Source of the DNA: Amycolatopsis sp. DSM 110486
GTDB lineage: Bacteria; Actinomycetota; Actinomycetes; Mycobacteriales; Pseudonocardiaceae
DNA length: 64,000 nucleotides
Direction of reading: 5' to 3'
Assembly: GCF_019468465.1 (NCBI RefSeq)
Contig: NZ_CP080519.1
Coordinates: 2,929,001-2,993,000, forward strand
This document shows positions 24,841 to 33,258 of this stretch, piece by piece. The notes below the pieces were generated by a model. That model was not told the DNA's origin and ran no database searches. It saw nothing but the letters and a program-made list of their open reading frames with translations. The first letter of the stretch is position 1, and each line of letters opens with the position of its first letter. Both the position numbers and the translations under genes were made by a program.

Positions 24841-26043
24841 GTGCACCACTGGCAGGTCTACGCGACGATGCCCTTCATCGCCGCGCTGATCGGCTACGTC
24901 ACCAAGCGCGTGGCCATCGAAATGATGTTCCGGCCCGTCGAGTTCGCCGGCGTCAAACCGTTCCTCGGCTGGCAGGGCGTGCTGCCCGCGAACGCCGAAC
25001 GCATGGCGACGACCGCGACGGAAATGCTCACCACGAACCTCGTCGACCCGAAGGAGATTTTCGCGCGCCTCGACCCCGCGCAGGTCGCCAAGGAAATCGA
25101 AGAACCGCTGCTCGAAGTCGTCGAAGACGTCACGCGCGAGGTCATGGAGACCTACCAGCCGCGGTTGTGGGAGGTGCTGCCCACGACCGCGCAGCAGCTG
25201 CTGCTCAAGCGCGTTCAGGCCGAAGCGCCGCGCGCGATCACCAAGATCATGCGGGAAATCGCGGCCGACATCGAAGACGTGCTCGACCTCAAGCACATGG
25301 TCGTGACCAACCTCGTGCGCGACAAGGCGCTCCTCAACCGCCTGATCCGCGACATCTCGAAACCCGAAATGCGGTTCATCGCGCGTTCCGGAATCGTGTT
25401 CGGCTTCATTCTCGGCTGCGTTCAGCTGCTCGTGTGGACGTTCACGAAATCGCCGATCGTGCTGCCACTGTTCGGTCTCGGCATCGGCTGGTTCACCGAC
25501 TGGCTCGCCCTGAAAATGATCTTCCTGCCTCGCGAGCCGAAACGGTTCTTGGGCCTCTTTACATGGCAAGGCGTGTTCCAGAAACGCCGCGACCAGGTCG
25601 CCGCCGACTACGGCGACATGATCGCCCGCGAGATCATCACCGTGCCCAACCTGCTGGAAGCCGTCCTGCGCGGCCCGAAGTCCGACCGCCTGTTCACCAT
25701 GATCACGCGGGAAGTGCAGAAGACGATCGACGCGCAGGCGAGCGTGGTGAAACCGTTCGTCGCGATCGCCATCGGCACGAAGCGCTTTCAGGAAATGAAG
25801 CAGACGGCCGCCGCGATCGCCGCGCGGCGCGTACCCGAGACGATCCGCCACGCCGAGGACTACGCCGTGAACGCGCTCGACGTGCGCAACACGATCGTCG
25901 ACCGGATGCGCAAACTCACCCCGCTGGAATTCGAACAACTGCTGCGCCCGGCGTTCCGGCAGGACGAATGGAAGCTGATCGCGGTCGGTGCGGTCATCGG
26001 TGGGCTGGTCGGCGAGCTCCAGGCGCTGGCCCTGCTGCACTGA
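24841..26043 (+). CDS. DUF445 family membrane protein (copy 1)
   Basis: 400 aa. A short hydrophobic N-terminus (ATMPFIAALIGYVTKRVAIEMM) is followed by a long amphipathic helical region, a central pair of membrane segments (FGFILGCVQLLVW and IVLPLFGLGIGWFTDWLALKMI), another helical region, and a C-terminal membrane anchor. The motifs GYVTKxxAIxMMFRP and FTDWLAxKMIFxP are DUF445 hallmarks. Function unknown in the family. Start GTG 24841, without a strong ribosome site. A closely related copy follows 42 bp downstream. Confidence 0.88.
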   Translation: MHHWQVYATMPFIAALIGYVTKRVAIEMMFRPVEFAGVKPFLGWQGVLPANAERMATTATEMLTTNLVDPKEIFARLDPAQVAKEIEEPLLEVVEDVTREVMETYQPRLWEVLPTTAQQLLLKRVQAEAPRAITKIMREIAADIEDVLDLKHMVVTNLVRDKALLNRLIRDISKPEMRFIARSGIVFGFILGCVQLLVWTFTKSPIVLPLFGLGIGWFTDWLALKMIFLPREPKRFLGLFTWQGVFQKRRDQVAADYGDMIAREIITVPNLLEAVLRGPKSDRLFTMITREVQKTIDAQASVVKPFVAIAIGTKRFQEMKQTAAAIAARRVPETIRHAEDYAVNALDVRNTIVDRMRKLTPLEFEQLLRPAFRQDEWKLIAVGAVIGGLVGELQALALLH

Positions 26044-26085
26044 CAACTGCGATACGGTTTCTCCGGCGAGTGGAGGGAGGCCGGT

Positions 26086-27309
26086 TTGGACGCAGTCCTC
26101 GACGACCTCGCGCGGCACTGGCCGGTCTACGCCACGATGCCGTTCATCGCCGCGCTCATCGGCTACGTCACCAAGCGCGTCGCGATCGAGATGATGTTCC
26201 GCCCGCTCGAATTCGTCGGGATCAAGCCGTTTCTCGGCTGGCAGGGCGTGGTGCCCAAGCACGGCGGCCGGATGGCGGCCATCGCCACCGAACTGCTGAC
26301 CACGAACCTGCTCGACCTCAAGGAGATCTTCGAGAAGATCGACCCGGTCATCGTCACGCGCGAGCTGGAGCAGCCGATGCTGCGGGCCGTCGACGCGATC
26401 GCGCGCGACGTGCTGGAGGAGCACCACCCGCGCCTGTGGGAAGTTCTGCCGACGCTCGCGCAGGAGCTGCTGATCAAGCAGGTCCAGGCCAACGCGCCGC
26501 GGCTCGTGCGCGAATTCCTGGAGGACGTGCGCGACAACCTCGACGAAGTGCTCGACGTGCGGCACATGACCGTCGAAAGCCTCACCCGCGACAAGGCCCT
26601 GCTCGTGCGCCTGATCCGCGAGACCTCGCGGCCCGAGATGGCCTTCATCGCCCGCGCCGGCATCTTCTTCGGGTTCGGCCTCGGCATCGTGCAGGCGATC
26701 GTGTGGGCGTTGACGCTCGAGCCGCTCGTGCTGCCGATCTTCGGCGGCTGCATCGGCCTGTTCACCGACTGGCTCGCGATCAAGATGATCTTCCTGCCCC
26801 GCGAACCCGTGCGCGTCGGCCGGGTGATCCTGCAGGGCAAGTTCCAGCGCCGCCGCGCGGAGGTCGCCCGGCAGTACGGCGAGCTCATCGCCGGCGAAGT
26901 CCTGACCACGGCGAACCTGCTCGAAGCCCTGCTGCGCGGCCCGAAGTCCGACCGGCTCGTAGCCATGGTCGAACGCGCGGTGAGCCATGCCGTCGACGAG
27001 CAGGCCAGCCTCGCGAAGCCCGTGCTCACGCTGGCCGTCGGCGGGCGCCGGCTGCAAGAGATGAAGCACGAGGCCGCGCGGCGGGCGCTGGCGGAGCTGC
27101 CGCAGACCGTCCGCTACGCCGAGGGCTACCTCACACAGGCCATGGACGTCGCCAAGGTCATCGAGCAGCGCATGCTCGCGATGACGCCCGTGGAGTTCGA
27201 AGGGCTGCTGCGCCCGGCGTTCCGCCAGGACGAGTGGAAGCTGATCGCCGTGGGTGGCGTGATCGGGTTCATCGTCGGTGAGCTGCAGGTCCTGCTCATG
27301 CTCGGCTGA
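26086..27309 (+). CDS. DUF445 family membrane protein (copy 2)
   Basis: 407 aa paralogue of the preceding protein; the two align end to end with long identical blocks (for example YATMPFIAALIGYVTKRVA and LLRPAFRQDEWKLIAVG). The start is TTG 26086 with GAGGGAGG 5 bases upstream. Same topology: membrane segments at the N-terminus, middle (GIFFGFGLGIVQAIVWAL, GCIGLFTDWLAIKMI) and C-terminus. Tandem arrangement suggests duplication and perhaps a heteromeric complex (inference). Confidence 0.88.
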   Translation: MDAVLDDLARHWPVYATMPFIAALIGYVTKRVAIEMMFRPLEFVGIKPFLGWQGVVPKHGGRMAAIATELLTTNLLDLKEIFEKIDPVIVTRELEQPMLRAVDAIARDVLEEHHPRLWEVLPTLAQELLIKQVQANAPRLVREFLEDVRDNLDEVLDVRHMTVESLTRDKALLVRLIRETSRPEMAFIARAGIFFGFGLGIVQAIVWALTLEPLVLPIFGGCIGLFTDWLAIKMIFLPREPVRVGRVILQGKFQRRRAEVARQYGELIAGEVLTTANLLEALLRGPKSDRLVAMVERAVSHAVDEQASLAKPVLTLAVGGRRLQEMKHEAARRALAELPQTVRYAEGYLTQAMDVAKVIEQRMLAMTPVEFEGLLRPAFRQDEWKLIAVGGVIGFIVGELQVLLMLG

Positions 27310-27361
27310 CTTTTCGGTGGTTGCCCACACCGCGTTCACTCGAAGTGGCTACCGTGATCGA

Positions 27362-28681
27362 GTGGCGTCCGAACCCCATCAGCTGCCAGCCGTCCACGAG
27401 GCGTACCTGCCCCGCGAGCACGCGCTGCACCGTCCGCGGCACGGCAAGCGGCAGCTCACAGCGCTGATCTGCGCGCTGCTGTTCTTCACCACGCCCACAA
27501 TGCTGTGGGTGTTCGGGGTGCGCCCGACCGAGATCGAGAACCACAAGCTCGCGGGTTTCCCCAGCATCGGAGACGGCTTCGGCTTCTTCACCGGCCTGCC
27601 GACGTGGGCTGTCGACCAGCTGTCCTTCCGCGCGAGCGCCATCAACGCGGCCGACGGCGTCAGCCAAGCGATCTTCGGCGAGGACGCGCCGCTCGACCAG
27701 GGCTCGTCGTCCGACTCCGGCCCCATCCCCGCGCCGCCGCTGCAGCAGCCGGGCGCGCCCAACCAGGGTCCGGCCGCGCCGAGCCTGCCGGGCAGCAACC
27801 AGGCCGGCTACCGCAAGGTCGTGCAGGGCCTCGACGGCTGGCTGTACTACGGCTACGACGCCGAGTCGAAGTGCACGCCCACGCAGGACATCGACACGAC
27901 GCTGAAGAAGGTCAACGAGCTGCGCACCGCTGTCGAGGCGTCCGGGCGCAAGTTCATCTTCGTGGTGACGCCGGACAAGACGACGATGGTGCCCCAGTTC
28001 CTGCCCGACAGCTTCCCGGGCAAGGAGTGCTCGCAGGCGGCCGCGCCGAACGACTGGTACAAGATGACCACCGTCGGCCACTCGCTGGACCTGCGCCCGG
28101 CGCTCGCCGCGTCCGCCGCCCGCGTGGGCCACCCGATCTACGCCCCCAACGACACGCACTGGCGTGACGAAGGCGGCCTCGTCCTCACGCGGACCCTCGC
28201 CGAGACCGTGCAGCCCGGCGTGACCACGAGCTGGCTGTCCACTCCGGACGGTGTGTACGACGCCGTCGCCGACCTGCCGCTGCTGATCGGCAAGTCGGGC
28301 ACCAAGTCGAACACGCAGTACAGCCTGAAGCCCGACGGCGTCACCGACCGCGCGGCGGGTTTCCTCGCCAACATCGACCAGCCCGTGCACCACAACTCGC
28401 CCCCGCTGGTGGGCACGATCGCCAAGCCCACGCTCATCTACGGCGACTCCTTCAGCCTCGCGTCCTCGCGCTACCTCTCCGCGGCTTTCACGAACCTGAC
28501 CTACCTCGCCTACTCAACCGACAAAACTCCCCAGGCGCAGGCGGTCAACGAGTTCGTGAACTCGCAGGTGGTCGTCCTGCAGGCCGTGGAACGCAACGTC
28601 GCGGGCGGCCTGGTGCCGTTCACGGACGACGGCTTCATCAACGCGGTGAAGACGGCGATGGCCGCGCACCCCGTCGGGTAG
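27362..28681 (+). CDS. AlgJ/AlgX-like SGNH acyltransferase, membrane anchored
   Basis: 439 aa. After a ~35-residue cytoplasmic tail there is one membrane helix (LICALLFFTTPTMLWVFGV), then an extracytoplasmic domain. A Pro/Gly/Ser linker (about 115-145) leads to the catalytic part: VVQGLDGWLYYG, Asp264/His266 in NDTHWRDEGG, and Ser363 in the GDSF block. This is the AlgJ/AlgX arrangement that transfers acetyl groups delivered by an AlgI-type MBOAT; the MBOAT gene is at 20560. GTG 27362 chosen; earlier GTGs in frame are possible. Confidence 0.87.
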   Translation: MASEPHQLPAVHEAYLPREHALHRPRHGKRQLTALICALLFFTTPTMLWVFGVRPTEIENHKLAGFPSIGDGFGFFTGLPTWAVDQLSFRASAINAADGVSQAIFGEDAPLDQGSSSDSGPIPAPPLQQPGAPNQGPAAPSLPGSNQAGYRKVVQGLDGWLYYGYDAESKCTPTQDIDTTLKKVNELRTAVEASGRKFIFVVTPDKTTMVPQFLPDSFPGKECSQAAAPNDWYKMTTVGHSLDLRPALAASAARVGHPIYAPNDTHWRDEGGLVLTRTLAETVQPGVTTSWLSTPDGVYDAVADLPLLIGKSGTKSNTQYSLKPDGVTDRAAGFLANIDQPVHHNSPPLVGTIAKPTLIYGDSFSLASSRYLSAAFTNLTYLAYSTDKTPQAQAVNEFVNSQVVVLQAVERNVAGGLVPFTDDGFINAVKTAMAAHPVG

Positions 28682-28682
28682 G

Positions 28683-29567
28683 TCAGACGGCCACGGGTGT
28701 CCGCTCGGCCGGAGCGGTCACGCGGACGCCGGTGCGGCGGTCGCGAGCCCAGGAGATGGCGCGGCAGATCAGGTAGATCAAGAACGAGATGGCCGTGACG
28801 AAGGCGCTCACCGGTTTGCCCGGGGCCAGCGACAGGATGATGCCGCCCAGGGCCGCGACCTCCGCGAAGATCACCGACAGCACCGTCGCGCGCAACGGGC
28901 TCGCCGTGACGCGGGCGGCGGCCGCGGCGGGCGTCACCATCAGGGCGACCACCAGCAGCGACCCGACGATCTGCACGCTCAGCGCCGTCGCGACACCGAC
29001 GAGCAGGGAGAACACCACCGTCAGCGTCTTCACCGGCACGCCGCGCGCGACGGCGACGTTGCGGTCCACGCTGGCGAACAGCAGTGGCCGGTAAACGCAC
29101 GCCAGCACGGCCAGCACGGCGACGGCCGAGATCACGAGCGACGTCAGGTTCGTCGAGTCCACAGTGATGATCTGGCCCGTGAGAATGCCGAACTTGTTGG
29201 CCGACCGTCCCTTGTAGAACGACAGCAGCAACACGCCCATGCCGAGGCCGAAGGACAGGATCACACCGATCACGGAGTCGCGGTCGGCGTCGCGGGTGCC
29301 GAGGATGCCCAGCAGCAGGGCGGCGGCCACCGCGCCGAGAAGCGCCCCGTACTCGACGCCGACGCCGATCAGCAGCGCGCCCGCTGCGCCGGTGAAGGCC
29401 AGCTCAGACGTGCCGTGCACCGCGAAGGACATGCGGCGCATCACGATCAGCGGACCGAGGATGCCGGCGAGCAGCCCGAGCACGGCGGCCGCGATGAGCG
29501 CCGTCTGCACGCCGTCCAGCTCGGTGATCAGCTCCCACGTCTTGGCGAAGTCGAACATGCCGTCCAA
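28683..29567 (-). CDS. znuB: Zinc/manganese ABC transporter permease
   Basis: Up to 294 aa ABC-3 family permease with about eight to nine membrane segments. Typical family stretches are IVMRRMSFAVHGTSELAFTG, SFGLGMGVLLLSF and SLLVVALMVTPAAAAARV. Starts TTG 29567 or ATG 29558 both fit; TTG would leave only 3 bp after the ATPase stop. Third gene of a znuA-znuC-znuB operon read on the minus strand. Confidence 0.93.
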   Translation of the reverse strand: MDGMFDFAKTWELITELDGVQTALIAAAVLGLLAGILGPLIVMRRMSFAVHGTSELAFTGAAGALLIGVGVEYGALLGAVAAALLLGILGTRDADRDSVIGVILSFGLGMGVLLLSFYKGRSANKFGILTGQIITVDSTNLTSLVISAVAVLAVLACVYRPLLFASVDRNVAVARGVPVKTLTVVFSLLVGVATALSVQIVGSLLVVALMVTPAAAAARVTASPLRATVLSVIFAEVAALGGIILSLAPGKPVSAFVTAISFLIYLICRAISWARDRRTGVRVTAPAERTPVAV

Positions 29568-29570
29568 GGC

Positions 29571-30407
29571 TCAGCCCACTGCTTCCTGCTCGTGGTGGTG
29601 CGGTTGGTCTTCGCACAGGGAGCTCTGCGAACCCGCGATGTGGATCTGCCCGCCGACGCGCAGCACCTCGACGCGGGTGCCGTACAGCTCGGACAGCGTC
29701 TCGGAGTTCATCACCTCGTCGGGCTTGCCGACGCGGAACGAGCCGTTGACCAGGTATAACACGCGGTCGACGAACTGCAGCACCGGGTTGATCTCGTGCG
29801 TCACGAACAGCACGGCCGTGTCCGCCGTGCGCCGGCGCCGGTCGATCAGCTCGCTGACCGCGCGCTGGTGCGCGAGGTCGAGCGAAAGGAGCGGTTCGTC
29901 GCACAGCAATACGGACGGGTCACCGACCAGCGACTGCGCCACCCGGAGGCGTTGCTGCTCACCGCCGGAAAGCCGCCCGATCGGCTGCTTCGCGTACGCC
30001 GTGCCACCGACGGCCTCGATCGCCTCCGCGACGCGACGCCGGCGGTCGCGCATGCCGAACACGCCGGTCCCCCAGCGGTGCCCGTCGAGGCCCAGCCCCA
30101 CGAGGTCGACGCCACGCAGGGTCAGGCCGTCGTCGATCGCGCGCTGCTGCGGGATGTAGCCGACCTTGCGGTTGGCGCCGCCCGGGCGGCCGCCGGCGAT
30201 CTCGACGCTGCCGGCCGAGAGGCTCTGCATGCCGAGCAACGCCTTGAGCAGGCTGCTCTTGCCGGACCCGTTAGGACCGAGGATCGCGAGGAACTCGCCC
30301 TGCTCGACGTCGAGGTCGAGCCCGGACCAGAGGGTGCGGCTGCCGAACGCCAGGCCCGCCCCGCGGACGCGAACCGCGGGGCGAACCGTCGAGAGCGCGG
30401 CGGACAT
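29571..30407 (-). CDS. znuC: Zinc ABC transporter ATP-binding protein
   Basis: 278 aa ABC ATPase: Walker A GPNGSGKSSLL, signature LSGGEQQRLRVAQ, Walker B LLCDEPLLSLD and switch His in FVTHEINPV. Its ATG shares one base with the stop of znuA (TGATG), implying translational coupling. The His/Glu-rich C-terminal end (DQPHHHEQE) could bind metal. Confidence 0.95.
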   Translation of the reverse strand: MSAALSTVRPAVRVRGAGLAFGSRTLWSGLDLDVEQGEFLAILGPNGSGKSSLLKALLGMQSLSAGSVEIAGGRPGGANRKVGYIPQQRAIDDGLTLRGVDLVGLGLDGHRWGTGVFGMRDRRRRVAEAIEAVGGTAYAKQPIGRLSGGEQQRLRVAQSLVGDPSVLLCDEPLLSLDLAHQRAVSELIDRRRRTADTAVLFVTHEINPVLQFVDRVLYLVNGSFRVGKPDEVMNSETLSELYGTRVEVLRVGGQIHIAGSQSSLCEDQPHHHEQEAVG

Positions 30408-31336
30408 CAGCTGTTCAGAGCCCCGGACAGCGAGTCCACTTCCTTGGTCATCCAGTCAATGTAACCCGTGACGTCGGCAGGCAGCGTCTCGGCTACGTCG
30501 ACCACGGCGACGTTCGACGCCTTCGCATCCGACACCACCTGCTGGGTCAGCGGGGTAACCGTCTGGACGTTGTTGATCAGGGCCTTGACCTGCTTGTTCT
30601 TGATGAGCTGGGTGAAGTCGTTGACGGCCGTGGCGGGCACGTCGGTCTCGTTCTCGACCGCGTCGGAGAAGGCCTTCGGCGTCGCGTCGGTGATCTTCGC
30701 GGTCTCGAGCAGGTAGTGCGCCACGGGCTCGGTCACCACGACCTTGGTGCCCGGGTGCGCGGCGCCGACGGCTTCCGTCTTCTTGACCAACGCGTCGACC
30801 TGGCCCTTGAACGCCTTGGCGTTGTCGTCGAAGGTCTGCTTCGACGCCGGCTGGATCGCGCTGAGCGCCGAGGCGACCTGGTCGGCCACCTTCTCCACGC
30901 CCGGCAGGTCGAACCAGACGTGCTCGTTCTCGTCGCCGGTCGCGGCGATGTCGTAGGCCACGAGCTTCTTCGCGCCGTCCGCCTGGTCGGCCAGCTTGCC
31001 GAAGAAGTCGTCGTAGCCGCCGCCGTTGGCGAGCGTGAGCTGCGCGTTCTTGGCCGCCAGCGCGTCGTCGGCCGTGGACTCGTACGAGTGCGGGTCGGCC
31101 GTCGGGTCGTGGATGATCGACTTGACAGCCACCTTGTCACCGCCGACGGCCGTGACGACGCTGCCCCACACGTCCGTCGCCGCGACGACGTTGATCTGGC
31201 CCGTCGTGGAACCAGAGCCGGAACCGGTGCCGGAGCCCGAGTCGGTGCTGGAGCACGCGCTGAGCGCGAACACGGTCAGAGCCGAAGCGGCGGCGAGCAC
31301 GCCGCGGGCGCGGCGGGTACTCAGGCGGGAACTCAT
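30407..31336 (-). CDS. znuA: Zinc ABC transporter substrate-binding lipoprotein
   Basis: 309 aa cluster A-I metal-binding protein. A lipobox LSAC places the lipid Cys at 28, followed by a Ser/Gly linker. Candidate metal ligands are His in DPTADPHSYE, His in ENEHVWFD, His in EPVAHYLLE, and a C-terminal acidic residue. The His-rich loop of many ZnuA proteins is absent. First gene of the operon; a Zur-like box lies 34 bp upstream of the start. Confidence 0.94.
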   Translation of the reverse strand: MSSRLSTRRARGVLAAASALTVFALSACSSTDSGSGTGSGSGSTTGQINVVAATDVWGSVVTAVGGDKVAVKSIIHDPTADPHSYESTADDALAAKNAQLTLANGGGYDDFFGKLADQADGAKKLVAYDIAATGDENEHVWFDLPGVEKVADQVASALSAIQPASKQTFDDNAKAFKGQVDALVKKTEAVGAAHPGTKVVVTEPVAHYLLETAKITDATPKAFSDAVENETDVPATAVNDFTQLIKNKQVKALINNVQTVTPLTQQVVSDAKASNVAVVDVAETLPADVTGYIDWMTKEVDSLSGALNS

Positions 31337-31369
31337 CGAAGACTCTCCTGGGTCGAACCGATCAGCTAA

Positions 31370-31384
31370 TGGAAATCGTTGTCA
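31370..31384 (-). promoter_or_regulatory. Zur-like operator upstream of znuA
   Basis: Read on the znu strand, TGACAACGATTTCCA. It differs at two positions from the TGAAAACGATTTTCA-type palindrome recognised by actinobacterial Zur and lies 34 bp ahead of the znuA ATG, where a zinc-loaded repressor would block transcription. Confidence 0.6.
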
Positions 31385-31502
31385 GATTCACTTTACCCCA
31401 TCCGAATGACAGTGCCCGCTCCACCGGGTGGCAGAAGGCCCGTCCGTCACTCAGCGGATCGAGACACTCACCACAGGGGTGTCGCTTCTGGAAAACGATC
31501 TG

Positions 31503-31515
31503 AACCGTTACGGTT
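31503..31515. promoter_or_regulatory. Perfect palindrome just before the LacI-family gene
   Basis: AACCGT-T-ACGGTT, ending 5 bp before the ATG at 31521. The position fits an autoregulatory operator for the encoded LacI-type repressor (inference). Confidence 0.45.
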
Positions 31516-31520
31516 TGCGG

Positions 31521-32621
31521 ATGGGCCGTCCTATTCGCACCCGGAGGCAGGCGACATTGGCGTCGCTGGCGGCGGAGCTCGGGGTGTCCAGGACCACCGT
31601 GTCCAACGCGTACAACCGCCCCGACCAGCTGTCTCCCGAACTTCGCCGGCGCATCCTCGAGACCGCCCGCCGCCTCGGTTACCCCGGCCCGGACCCGGTA
31701 GCGCGTTCGCTGCGCACGCGCAAGGCCGGCGCCGTCGGGCTGCTGCTCACCGAGAACCTGTCGTACGCGTTCCGTGACCCGGCGGCGGTCGGTGTGCTCG
31801 AAGGCCTCGCCCTCGCCTGCGAGGACGCCGGGGTCGGCCTGCACCTGGTGCCCGCGAGCCCCGGCCGCGAAGACGTCGCCGCCGTACACCGCGCCGGCGT
31901 CGACGGATTTGTCGTCTACTCCGTACCCGACGACGACCCGCACTTGGCCGCGGTGCTGGAGCGGCCCGTCCCCACGGTGATCATCGACCAGCCGCGCATC
32001 GAAGGCGTGGACCGCGTCGGCCCCGACGACGCGGCCGCCGTCACGCGCCTGGCCGAGCACCTCGTTTCGCTCGGCCACCGGCAGGTCGGCGTGCTGTGCA
32101 TGCGCCTGGCGCGCGAGCGCAACGACGACTTCGTGACCGCGCAGCGCCAGAGCAGCGCCCATTTCCACGTGCAGCGCATCCGCCTCGAAGCCCTGGCCAC
32201 GGCGTTCTCTGCGGCCGGCGTTGATTGGGCCACCGTGCCCGTAGTCGAGCGCTTCGACCACACCGTCGACGACGGCGCTACCGGCGCCCGCCAGCTGCTC
32301 GACGCGTACCCGCAGGTCACGGCCGTGATCTGCACGTCGGACATCCTCGCGCTCGGCGCGCTGGCCGAAGCCGAGCGACGGGGCCTGCGCGTGCCGCTCG
32401 ACCTCACCGTGACCGGCTTCGACGGCATCGCCGAGGCCGAGCGCCTCGGGCTCACCACCGTGCACCAGCCCGTGCTCGAGAAGGGCAAGGTCGCGGGGCG
32501 GCTGCTGCTCGGCTCGGCCGAGCGTGTGGGCCCGAAGGTGATCACGCTGCCCACCGAGCTGCGGCTCGGGCGCACGTCGGCGCCGCCGCGGACCGTCGAG
32601 GAGCCGTGGTTCGGGGGCTGA
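31521..32621 (+). CDS. LacI-family transcriptional regulator
   Basis: 366 aa. The N-terminal helix-turn-helix (residues ~11-30, TLASLAAELGVSRTTVSNAY) and hinge (PVARSLRTRKAGAVG) are followed by a Peripla_BP_3 effector domain with VPTVIIDQPRIEG, GVLCMRL and TAVICTSDILALGAL. ATG 31521 is set by alignment of the HTH; upstream in-frame codons include the palindrome and would add 31 residues. No convincing ribosome site, so possibly leaderless. The neighbours do not reveal which sugar or nucleoside it senses. Confidence 0.9.
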   Translation: MGRPIRTRRQATLASLAAELGVSRTTVSNAYNRPDQLSPELRRRILETARRLGYPGPDPVARSLRTRKAGAVGLLLTENLSYAFRDPAAVGVLEGLALACEDAGVGLHLVPASPGREDVAAVHRAGVDGFVVYSVPDDDPHLAAVLERPVPTVIIDQPRIEGVDRVGPDDAAAVTRLAEHLVSLGHRQVGVLCMRLARERNDDFVTAQRQSSAHFHVQRIRLEALATAFSAAGVDWATVPVVERFDHTVDDGATGARQLLDAYPQVTAVICTSDILALGALAEAERRGLRVPLDLTVTGFDGIAEAERLGLTTVHQPVLEKGKVAGRLLLGSAERVGPKVITLPTELRLGRTSAPPRTVEEPWFGG

Positions 32622-32631
32622 CCTCCGGCAG

Positions 32632-32652
32632 CAGGGGGAATGCCCCTGTTTT
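32632..32652 (+). terminator. Intrinsic terminator after the LacI-family gene
   Basis: CAGGGG (32632-32637) and CCCCTG (32643-32648) form a stem with a 5-nt loop followed by TTTT. Confidence 0.7.
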
Positions 32653-32671
32653 CCGGTGACTTCGGACCTAT

Positions 32672-32685
32672 CCCGTTGTAACGGG
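32672..32685. promoter_or_regulatory. Inverted repeat upstream of carbonic anhydrase
   Basis: CCCGTT-GT-AACGGG, 66 bp before the start codon at 32752. It resembles the palindrome in front of the LacI gene (both contain CCGT...ACGG), so it could be a second site for that regulator. Inference only. Confidence 0.35.
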
Positions 32686-32751
32686 CGCTCCGGACGGGTT
32701 CCATGGGAGGGACCGCCCGCATAGTCGGGGAAGCGTGGCCGAAAGGTGACC

Positions 32752-33243
32752 ATGACCTCCATCGACGTTCTTCTCAAGCGCAACGAGGAACTCGGCAACG
32801 TCGTGCCGGGCGACCGCTCCTCGCCCAAGCCTTCACTGCACGTGGCCATCCTGACCTGCATGGACGCGCGCGTGCGCGTGTTCGAGATCTTCGGCCTCAT
32901 CCAAGGTGAGTCCCACGTGCTGCGCAACGCGGGCGGCGTGGTCACCGACGACATGATCCGTTCCCTCGCCCTCAGCCAGCGCAAGCTCGGCACGCGCGAG
33001 GTCCTGATCGTGCAGCACACCAACTGCGGCCTCTCGACCGTGACCGAGGACGACTTCAAGGACGAGCTCGAACAGGCCACGGGCCTGCGGCCGACCTGGT
33101 CGGTGGAGGCGTTCCGCAATGTCGAGGACAGCGTGCGCGTGTCGATGGAGCGCGTGCGCCGCAGCGACTTCCTGCCGCACACCGACAACGTGCGCGGATT
33201 CGTCTACGACGTGAAGACCGGGAGCCTGACCGAGGTCGTCTGA
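32752..33243 (+). CDS. Beta-carbonic anhydrase
   Basis: 163 aa zinc enzyme interconverting CO2 and bicarbonate. Zinc ligands are Cys36 in TCMDAR, His89 and Cys92 in QHTNCG; the Asp38/Arg40 dyad is present. ATG 32752 is preferred over GTG 32746 because GAAAGG then has proper spacing. Short type, as for Rv3588c in M. tuberculosis, which also lies beside mutY. Confidence 0.93.
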   Translation: MTSIDVLLKRNEELGNVVPGDRSSPKPSLHVAILTCMDARVRVFEIFGLIQGESHVLRNAGGVVTDDMIRSLALSQRKLGTREVLIVQHTNCGLSTVTEDDFKDELEQATGLRPTWSVEAFRNVEDSVRVSMERVRRSDFLPHTDNVRGFVYDVKTGSLTEVV

Positions 33244-33258
33244 GCCGCGTCGGTTTCA

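Noticed and set aside
24802..27339. An 845-codon open frame on the minus strand
   Set aside because: Antisense to the two DUF445 genes, whose motifs and ribosome sites are clear; its composition is that of a shadow frame.
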